From positions 1 through 11,637 of the forward strand of contig JBAZEH010000036.1 of the NCBI GenBank assembly GCA_041653955.1: 11,637 nt of DNA, in the 5' to 3' direction. Under the pieces are notes generated by a model. It saw nothing but the letters and a program-made list of their open reading frames with translations, ran no database searches and had not been told where the DNA came from. Made by a program: the position numbers and the translations under genes. Position 1 is the stretch's first letter, and each line of letters starts with the position of its first letter. Below are positions 7,808 through 11,637 of the stretch, piece by piece. The DNA comes from UBA1562 sp041653955 (lineage in GTDB: Bacteria > Omnitrophota > Gorgyraeia > Gygaellales > Profunditerraquicolaceae).

Positions 7808-8433
7808 CGGGCCATATATTCAGGCAGGCTGTAGTTATATCGCTTTTGGGGCATTTGACATTGTTCGGCATGTTCGGCTTTTCTTTCGGCAGGAGAATAC
7901 CCGCAGCTGATTTTAGCAGGGTTTATTTCTGGGGAGCGGTATTCCGCGCCCCGGACCTTATAAGCGGGCGCCCTCCTGATGCCGGTTATCATAAGGGTGC
8001 TTTTACCGGGAAAACAGGTATATTCGCCTTGAGTAAAGCCAGGCAGGAAGACCCCTTTGCTTATGGGAGCCATTCAAAACCGCAGTTTTCTTTTGCGTTC
8101 AGCGAGCATAAGATGGAATTTACCGCTGAACCGGAACCGGTACCTCCTGCCGCGCGAAAGAGGGCAGCGATCACTTTTTACCCCGCGCTGCCTTATCGCT
8201 TCGCGCTGTATTTTAAGGACAGACAGGCCGCCCATATAGAGCTTGAATATCAGGTTAAGTCCGCGGATAAAAGGAACTTTGTCCTGGTCAGGCGAAAGGT
8301 ATCTTCAGGCAACCTGGAGGCAGACCTTTTAAGCATGCGCTATATAAGCCGCTATCTTTTTATGAGGCAAAGCGGGTTTACCCCGGACAAATGGCAGGTA
8401 GTAAAGATAGACCTATCTACCTTTGATGATTAA
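7804..8433 (+). CDS. Divergent TonB-like energy transducer
   Basis: A 209-residue protein when read from the ATG at 7804, which overlaps the exbD stop (ATGA). A longer frame from 7747 would add 19 residues entirely inside exbD and displace the membrane helix from the N-terminus, so it was rejected. The N-terminal helix (about 9-29) carries S13-LLG-H17, matching the S-x-x-x-H motif that TonB needs to couple to ExbB/ExbD. The C-terminal region (about 121-205) follows the TonB C-terminal pattern: 'FYPALPYRFAL', then an 'AHIELEYQV' strand, 'VSSGNLEADLLSM' and a last strand 'WQVVKIDL'. The middle (30-120) lacks the long Pro/Lys-rich spacer of classic TonB; only 'EPEPVPP' (109-115) recalls it. It would span the inner membrane and carry force to an outer-membrane or periplasmic partner, not named by the sequence. 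A TolA-like or novel role is possible. Confidence 0.72.
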   Translation: MTGHIFRQAVVISLLGHLTLFGMFGFSFGRRIPAADFSRVYFWGAVFRAPDLISGRPPDAGYHKGAFTGKTGIFALSKARQEDPFAYGSHSKPQFSFAFSEHKMEFTAEPEPVPPAARKRAAITFYPALPYRFALYFKDRQAAHIELEYQVKSADKRNFVLVRRKVSSGNLEADLLSMRYISRYLFMRQSGFTPDKWQVVKIDLSTFDD

Positions 8434-8668
8434 CGTAGATTTCTCTTTGGCGGTATCGCTGTATATCCTCATCGTTCTTAACGCCATTCTGGTTGTGTGG
8501 ATCTTAGGCAGAAAGCAGAAAGATAAGGACCTGACCCTGGATGACAAATATATCTGGTTCTGCTCGGTATGCGCTTATACCTATATAAACACAAAAGAAG
8601 ATTCCTTTTCAGTATGCCCCAGGTGCGGCAGCTATAATAAAAAAGCAGTTGACATAAACCGCAGTTGA
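8426..8668 (+). CDS. Small membrane-anchored zinc-ribbon protein, function unknown
   Basis: An 80-residue protein not recognised as a named family. It has one N-terminal membrane helix (about 7-27, LAVSLYILIVLNAILVVWIL), a basic stop-transfer segment (RKQKDKD), and then a zinc-ribbon-like module with C46-x-x-C49 and C64-x-x-C67 separated by 14 residues, in the form 'FCSVC...VCPRCG'. With positive charges after the helix the ribbon is predicted on the cytoplasmic side. The start ATG at 8426 lies inside the TonB-like gene (8-base overlap with no Shine-Dalgarno of its own), so expression probably depends on translation of that gene; an in-frame TTG at 8423 would only add one residue. Its tight coupling suggests that it belongs to the ExbB-ExbD-TonB unit, perhaps as an assembly or regulatory partner. 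That is inference; the ribbon could equally bind RNA or protein. Confidence 0.7.
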   Translation: MINVDFSLAVSLYILIVLNAILVVWILGRKQKDKDLTLDDKYIWFCSVCAYTYINTKEDSFSVCPRCGSYNKKAVDINRS

Positions 8669-8714
8669 TTTAAAATAGAAGCAGGGTCAGTAGCACCAAA
8701 AAGGAGGAATAGAG

Positions 8715-8915
8715 ATGATCACTGAGATAGGCATCACGGCCGGGGATATATGGCATTTCCTTGATGAACACGGGGAAGTGGAGCTTTCCGCTCTTCTCAA
8801 TGGATTAGACAGGCCCAGGGATAATATCCTTATGAGCCTGGGCTGGCTTGCGCGCGAAGGCCATGTGGTGATGAGCCGGGCCGGGGCAAACTATAAGATA
8901 AGCCTGAAAAAATGA
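8715..8915 (+). CDS. Winged helix-turn-helix protein (PF10771/DUF2582-like)
   Basis: A 66-residue protein that is almost wholly one winged-helix domain: helices at about 7-18 (GDIWHFLDEHGE), 21-29 (ELSALLNGL) and 33-48 (RDNILMSLGWLAREGHV), then a short beta wing (HVVMSRAGANYKISL). This fits the small family of bacterial and archaeal winged-helix domain proteins of unknown function (PF10771). It could bind DNA or act as a protein-interaction module. A strong ribosome binding site (AAGGAGG) precedes the ATG at 8715, and the 46-base spacer behind the zinc-ribbon gene contains no terminator. Its stop overlaps the start of a pilin-like gene by 4 bases (ATGA), so the two are translated together. 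A link between this protein and pilus or pseudopilus gene control is inferred from position only. Confidence 0.78.
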   Translation: MITEIGITAGDIWHFLDEHGEVELSALLNGLDRPRDNILMSLGWLAREGHVVMSRAGANYKISLKK

Positions 8916-9289
8916 AGCCGTTAATTACCGCTCTTAATAGAAGAGGGGTAGCATTGATACTCGTATTAACTGCGGTATTGATAGTCGCAAGCCTTGCGAT
9001 AGCGATCCTCAGCTTTATTCTAAGCCACTCCCAACTCACCGAACATAATATAAAAAGCGTAAAAGCTTACTACGCGGCCTTATCAGGGATGAATATCGCC
9101 AGAGATATGATAAGGACCAATACTACGGGCTGGGTTCCTGTTTCAGGAAACGTAACTAAGACAATATGCAGCCCAGGATGCGACATAACGGATTGGGATA
9201 TAGGCGCAGCGGTTGATAATGTTACGATAGTCATATGGGAACCTTATACCAATAACTTACGCAAAATAGAAGTTACTGCCTATTATTAG
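8912..9289 (+). CDS. PilX/GspK-like minor pilin or pseudopilin
   Basis: A 125-residue protein with a prepilin-type N-terminus: basic leader 'LNRRG' ending in G12, then a long hydrophobic helix (13-33, VALILVLTAVLIVASLAIAIL) that continues amphipathically into 'AYYAALSGMNIARDMI' (about 52-67), a pattern shared by PilX-type minor pilins and GspK. If cleavage follows G12, position +5 is leucine, not the glutamate of major pilins; GspK at the tip of the type II secretion pseudopilus shares this feature. The C-terminal part has two cysteines close together (C87, C91) and strands ending in 'KIEVTAYY'. GspK is usually over 300 residues, so this is closer to PilX in size, with no sign of a broken frame downstream. 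The start overlaps the upstream winged-helix gene (ATGA). It is probably an assembly-initiating subunit of the machine whose L- and M-like parts lie downstream. Confidence 0.68.
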   Translation: MKPLITALNRRGVALILVLTAVLIVASLAIAILSFILSHSQLTEHNIKSVKAYYAALSGMNIARDMIRTNTTGWVPVSGNVTKTICSPGCDITDWDIGAAVDNVTIVIWEPYTNNLRKIEVTAYY

Positions 9290-9292
9290 GCA
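9277..9292 (+). other. Hairpin over the stop codon of the pilin-like gene
   Basis: TGCCTA, loop TTAT, TAGGCA: a perfect 6-base stem containing the TAG stop in its right arm. No run of T follows, so it lacks the second half of an intrinsic terminator. It could still protect the 3' end of the transcript or slow the polymerase before the intergenic region. Confidence 0.35.
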
Positions 9293-9363
9293 AATACCCT
9301 GCCACATTAATAACTTCCCTAAGGATATATCATAATCTAAGCAAGCCCGGTATAATATTGCAT

Positions 9364-9390
9364 CTTTTAGCTATGGTCCCTTTTAGCTAT
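9364..9390 (+). repeat. 11-base direct repeat CTTTTAGCTAT, two copies
   Basis: The identical unit occurs at 9364-9374 and 9380-9390, a period of 16 bases, and each copy contains the palindrome TAGCTA. It lies about 40-65 bases upstream of the -35 box at 9428, a location compatible with an activator or repressor site. Function is inferred only from repeat and place. Confidence 0.5.
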
Positions 9391-9394
9391 TACG

Positions 9395-9411
9395 AGTAAG
9401 TTTAAGTAAGT
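9395..9411 (+). repeat. Tandem AGTAAGT repeat with 10-base period
   Basis: AGTAAGT occurs at 9395-9401 and again at 9405-9411, one helical turn apart, just upstream of the promoter. A third copy is at 9485-9491, downstream of the predicted start of transcription, where it forms part of the near-palindrome AAGT-A-ACTT (9488-9496). Spacing by one helical turn is what a protein bound cooperatively to one face of DNA would need. Confidence 0.45.
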
Positions 9412-9420
9412 CTATATAAA

Positions 9421-9446
9421 AAAATACTTGACAAGTTAAGTATTTT
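9421..9446 (+). repeat. 9-base perfect inverted repeat overlapping the -35 box
   Basis: AAAATACTT (9421-9429), 8-base spacer, AAGTATTTT (9438-9446). Nested in it is a shorter palindrome, ACTTG-A-CAAGT (9426-9436). The TTGACA box at 9428-9433 is covered by both, so a dimeric protein bound here would block the polymerase; this is a good operator candidate. Confidence 0.5.
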
Positions 9447-9456
9447 ATGTTCTAAT
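9428..9456 (+). promoter_or_regulatory. Sigma-70-type promoter for the HTH-pilMN-pilO operon
   Basis: TTGACA at 9428-9433 is a perfect -35 box. After exactly 17 bases comes TCTAAT (9451-9456), five of six matches to TATAAT. Transcription would begin near 9463, leaving a leader of about 72 bases before the ATG at 9535. Surrounding DNA is AT-rich. This is the best promoter-like sequence in the window. A second TATAAT at 9351-9356 has no matching -35 box at the right spacing. Confidence 0.6.
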
Positions 9457-9520
9457 TAAGTTCCTTATTGTTTATATATGTTAGAGTAAGTAACTTGATT
9501 CAGATGAATTTTGTTTAAAA

Positions 9521-9525
9521 GGGAG
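9521..9525 (+). promoter_or_regulatory. Ribosome binding site deciding the HTH gene start
   Basis: GGGAG lies 9 bases before the ATG at 9535 and inside the longer frame that begins with TTG at 9511. The TTG has no such site, and the extra eight residues are not part of the HTH domain, so translation most likely begins at 9535. Confidence 0.6.
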
Positions 9526-9534
9526 CAACCCGAC

Positions 9535-9732
9535 ATGACACGCCTTATAGATATTGATGAATTGGCGGATTACCTGAAATTGAAGAAGCAGACCATATAC
9601 AATTGGCTGCATCAAAGGAAGATCTCGGGCATAAAGGTCGGAGGGGTATGGAGGTTTGACCGGCGCGATATAGATTCCTGGTTAAGGAGCAGGAGGCGCC
9701 AAAGCAGGGGCCCCGGAGAAACCAATGAATAA
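9535..9732 (+). CDS. Small excisionase-family HTH protein (HTH_17)
   Basis: A 65-residue DNA-binding protein of the MerR-like/excisionase type. The domain fills residues 1-50: 'LIDIDELADYLKLKKQTIYNWLHQRKI' (first helices and recognition helix), then the wing 'GIKVGGVWRFDRRDIDSWL', the classic pattern in which a 'V-G-x-x-W/Y-R-F' strand precedes a final helix. A basic tail follows (RSRRRQSRG). No integrase or phage gene is in the window, so a housekeeping regulator is more likely than a phage excisionase. The stop overlaps the next gene by 8 bases (ATGAATAA), which ties it to the PilM/N-like protein. It is the first gene behind the promoter at 9428-9456, whose repeats and palindrome would suit autoregulation; that is inference. 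An alternative view is that it acts on pilus genes elsewhere in the genome. Confidence 0.8.
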   Translation: MTRLIDIDELADYLKLKKQTIYNWLHQRKISGIKVGGVWRFDRRDIDSWLRSRRRQSRGPGETNE

Positions 9733-11278
9733 TTTAGGTATATATTTTGGTCCGCAGCTGGTGAGTATAGTTGAAACTAAAGGCAATAAGCCTGTAAATT
9801 ATACTCACGTTTCCCGGATGGCGGCTTCACCAGGCGAGCCATTGGAGGAGAAGGTCCCGGTTTCAGAGAAGTTGAGTGTTTTACTCCGCGATGAGCTGGT
9901 GAAGAATGAGATAGGGCCGAAGGAGGCATCTATAAGTATCTCCGGCAAGGATCTTATCGTGCGTACCTTTGAGATGCCTATCTTGCCCCGCCACGAACTG
10001 GATGCCGCCGTAAACTTTGAGGCAAAGAAGTATATACCGTTCAAGATCGAAGAGCTTATCTCTGATTTCCAATTTAAGGTAGATAAAAATATTAAAAAGA
10101 ACCGTATATTATTCGTAGGGATAAAAAAAGATACCCTGAATAGTTACCTTCATATCCTGGACCAGCTGGGTTTGAGGGTAAAGTCCATAGAATATTCAGC
10201 TTTCAGCATATTGAGGCTGCTTAAACTGGCGAATGTCAAGGAGAAAGGCATTATAGGAGTTATCAATATAGAGCTCGCCAGGGAAGACGAAGCTAATTTC
10301 GTCGTACTGGAGGACGGGTTCCCGTTGTTCAGCCGCGATATAAGCCTTATCTCCGGTTCCGAGGAGAGTATGGGCGGCGGGGAAAATAACCATATAGCGG
10401 TCCTGGAGAAGCTGAAGAGAGAGATACAGATATCCCTTGATTACTACGAACGTAAATTTATAGGTAAGGGCATAGGCAGGATATTCTTTATTACGGACCC
10501 CAGGGATAAGGATAAGTTCAACGGTTTTATAAAAGAGCTGAACCTGGGAGTAAATTTTATAGATATAGGCAAACATATAGATAAGCCTGTTCCCTTTTCC
10601 CTGGCTTTCGCTAAAGGATACAGCAGTTCTTTATCCAAGGTCAACACAACCGTAAAGATAAACCTGTTTTCTGCAAAAGAAAGGCTGTTAAAGAAGCTGG
10701 GTCCACAGACACCTTCTTCCTTTCCTTTGATAGCCAGATTTAAAGCGGAGCTTACGGCAGCCGCAGCTTCTATATTGATAATACTTATGGTATTTGTGGC
10801 GGGTGTATTACGGGCCCTGCCGCTGGAAAATGAGTTAAATAATATAGTGAGGATACGTTCGCTTCCTAAGGGAGTATCGCTTGATTCCGGCAGCCAGCAG
10901 CTCGCTAATATAAACGCCGATTATAAATCCAGGGCGGACGCTATGGAGGCGATAGCTAAAAAGCGCCTCAAATTAACGCCATTATTGGACGCGATACCGC
11001 GTTTGATACCCAAAGGTATGTGGCTGGTAAGGATGTATTTTAAGGGTGACGGGACAGCCGAATGCCTTCTTGACGGCAGGGCGTATTTGGGCAATAGTTC
11101 AACTGAGAGCGAATTGGTTAACGCGTTCCGTTCCAGGCTGAAGGAGAGCGCGGCAGTGGCTAAATATTTCAAGGATGTGTCTGTTCTTTCTTTGAGGTAC
11201 GTCCAAACCGAAAAAGTGAGCCGTACTAATTTCGTGTTATCTCTCCAGGGCCACCAGAAAGAAGGGCCAGGTCGATGA
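9725..11278 (+). CDS. PilM-PilN fusion / GspL-like pilus or secretion assembly protein
   Basis: A 517-residue protein joining two normally separate parts. Residues 1-300 follow PilM, the actin-like cytoplasmic protein of type IV pilus machines: 'LGIYFGPQLVSIVE' at 4-17, 'EMPILPRHELDAAVNFEAKKYIPF' region at 83-106, and the late 'LKREIQISLDYYERK' helix (230-244). Residues 311-320 (KINLFSAKER) match the 'INLLP'-type N-terminal peptide of PilN, which in other species docks into PilM. A membrane helix (342-363), a probable coiled coil (364-415) and a ferredoxin-like periplasmic part (about 425-510) complete a PilN-like half. Natural fusion of these two is the layout of GspL in type II secretion. 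The ATP-binding motifs look degraded (D/E-I-G replaced by Y-F-G at 7-9; phosphate-2 region without DIG). GGAG lies 6 bases before the ATG at 9725; its stop overlaps the PilO-like start. Confidence 0.85.
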   Translation: MNNLGIYFGPQLVSIVETKGNKPVNYTHVSRMAASPGEPLEEKVPVSEKLSVLLRDELVKNEIGPKEASISISGKDLIVRTFEMPILPRHELDAAVNFEAKKYIPFKIEELISDFQFKVDKNIKKNRILFVGIKKDTLNSYLHILDQLGLRVKSIEYSAFSILRLLKLANVKEKGIIGVINIELAREDEANFVVLEDGFPLFSRDISLISGSEESMGGGENNHIAVLEKLKREIQISLDYYERKFIGKGIGRIFFITDPRDKDKFNGFIKELNLGVNFIDIGKHIDKPVPFSLAFAKGYSSSLSKVNTTVKINLFSAKERLLKKLGPQTPSSFPLIARFKAELTAAAASILIILMVFVAGVLRALPLENELNNIVRIRSLPKGVSLDSGSQQLANINADYKSRADAMEAIAKKRLKLTPLLDAIPRLIPKGMWLVRMYFKGDGTAECLLDGRAYLGNSSTESELVNAFRSRLKESAAVAKYFKDVSVLSLRYVQTEKVSRTNFVLSLQGHQKEGPGR

Positions 11279-11637
11279 ATATAGAATATACCAGGCAGCA
11301 ATTGATGATGGTATTCCTTAGAGACAAAAGAAGGGGATATATTATTATAGGTGTGGTCTTATTTACCTTAATATGCAGCCTGGTTATCCATAATATCCAG
11401 AATAAAAAGGTCCGGCTGCTCCTTACCCGCAAGGAAGGGGAAGTGAAAAAGAGCGCGCTGTTGAACCAGATCAACCTGTCAGGGAAGACCATAGAATTAT
11501 ACAGGGACGCATTCAGGCCCAGGGATGTATTTCTGGTCATGGGCGCTGTAGGAGATACCGCTAAATCTTCCGGGGTCAAGATGGTTTCCATCAAGCCCGG
11601 GGAAGAAGAGGATAAGCCGCTATATTACAGGCAATAT
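11275..11637 (+). CDS. PilO/GspM-like protein, N-terminal part (cut by right edge)
   Basis: The frame starts at the ATG that overlaps the previous stop (ATGA, 11275-11278) and runs open to the end of the window, giving 121 residues. Features are a short basic cytoplasmic stretch (FLRDKRR), one membrane helix (about 21-39, GYIIIGVVLFTLICSLVI), a probable coiled coil (40-75), and the start of a periplasmic alpha/beta domain with 'DVFLVMGAVGDTAKSSGVKMVSI' (84-106) and 'YYRQY' at the end. This is the topology and residue pattern of PilO, which pairs with PilN in the alignment complex, or GspM, which pairs with GspL. Its place directly after a PilM-PilN/GspL-like gene matches the usual order of both systems. 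The C-terminal half lies outside the window, so the choice between PilO and GspM cannot be made. Confidence 0.78.
   Translation, partial: MNIEYTRQQLMMVFLRDKRRGYIIIGVVLFTLICSLVIHNIQNKKVRLLLTRKEGEVKKSALLNQINLSGKTIELYRDAFRPRDVFLVMGAVGDTAKSSGVKMVSIKPGEEEDKPLYYRQY

Larger units (their letters stand above)
9290..9534 (+). promoter_or_regulatory. AT-rich intergenic control region
   Basis: The only gene-free stretch of any size in the window, 245 bases and clearly more AT-rich than the coding regions on either side. It holds an 11-base direct repeat, three copies of AGTAAGT, three of TTAAGT, a 9-base inverted repeat, and a near-consensus promoter (all listed separately). No open frame of interest is seen on either strand. 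It separates the upstream operon from the HTH-PilM/N-PilO genes and is best read as the control region of the latter. Confidence 0.6.

Noticed and set aside
7483..8073. 196-codon open frame on the - strand across exbD and the TonB-like gene
   Set aside because: It lies antisense to two well-supported genes, and its protein shows no recognisable domain, signal or ribosome binding site.
9277..9292. Intrinsic terminator after the pilin-like gene
   Set aside because: The stem is short and no T-run follows; kept only as a hairpin.
9351..9356. Perfect TATAAT as a second promoter
   Set aside because: The sequence 17 bases upstream (TATCAT) has almost no match to TTGACA; it stays possible only with an activator.
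9511..9534. TTG start for the excisionase-type HTH protein
   Set aside because: There is no ribosome binding site before it, and GGGAG at 9521-9525 points to the ATG at 9535.
9535..9732. Phage or integrative-element marker
   Set aside because: No integrase, attachment-site repeat or other mobile gene is present; the gene is coupled to a pilus gene, and this HTH type is common in chromosomal regulators.
10196..10576. 126-codon - strand frame opposite the PilM/N gene
   Set aside because: A shadow of the confident coding frame, with no start signal and no recognisable domain.
1..11637. tRNA, rRNA, CRISPR array, insertion sequence or riboswitch
   Set aside because: No cloverleaf-like stretch, regular spacer-repeat array, transposase frame or long structured leader was seen by reading; coding density leaves little room for any.

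Overview
The window reads as a compact stretch of a bacterial chromosome with a double (Gram-negative type) envelope. Every convincing gene lies on the + strand. Spacing is tight, with many ATGA or 8-base stop/start overlaps. Isoleucine is written very often as ATA and arginine often as AGG. Gene content (GT2 + DUF2304 pair, long TPR protein next to an ExbB/ExbD/TonB set, type IV pilus/type II secretion-like genes with small HTH proteins between them) would fit an uncultured lineage such as Omnitrophota. That assignment is inference from gene style and recalled synteny, with no marker gene to fix it.

Layout. (1) 2-1433: end of a family 2 glycosyltransferase cut by the left edge, a complete DPM1/polyprenyl-phosphate-type GT2, and a three-helix DUF2304 membrane protein overlapping it by 4 bases; this looks like the tail of a surface-glycan locus. 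(2) 1435-4236: full-length uvrA, nucleotide excision repair, apparently carried along in the same transcript. (3) 4260-8668: a secreted 824-residue TPR protein, an ExbB/TolQ proton channel, ExbD/TolR, a divergent TonB-like protein keeping the SxxxH membrane motif, and a small membrane-anchored zinc-ribbon protein. This is a proton-motive-force energy-transduction module of the ExbBD-TonB/Tol class with a large periplasmic TPR partner. (4) 8715-9289: a winged-helix protein coupled to a PilX/GspK-like minor pilin. (5) 9290-9534: an AT-rich gap with a near-consensus sigma-70-type promoter and several short direct and inverted repeats. (6) 9535-11637: an excisionase-type HTH protein, a fused PilM-PilN (GspL-like) protein and the start of a PilO/GspM-like protein, cut by the right edge.

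How the genes work together. Regions 4-6 look like parts of a pilus or pseudopilus machine. The minor pilin lacks Glu5 as GspK does, the actin-like domain is fused to its membrane partner as in GspL, and a PilO/GspM-like gene follows, so the order is K-L-M-like. Two unrelated small DNA-binding proteins each sit directly upstream of, and overlap, a machine gene. Region 3 would move energy from the inner membrane proton gradient to a periplasmic or outer-membrane target that the sequence does not name. The most interesting points are the divergent TonB with its TPR and zinc-ribbon neighbours, the PilM-PilN fusion with apparently degraded nucleotide-binding motifs, and the repeat-rich promoter region.
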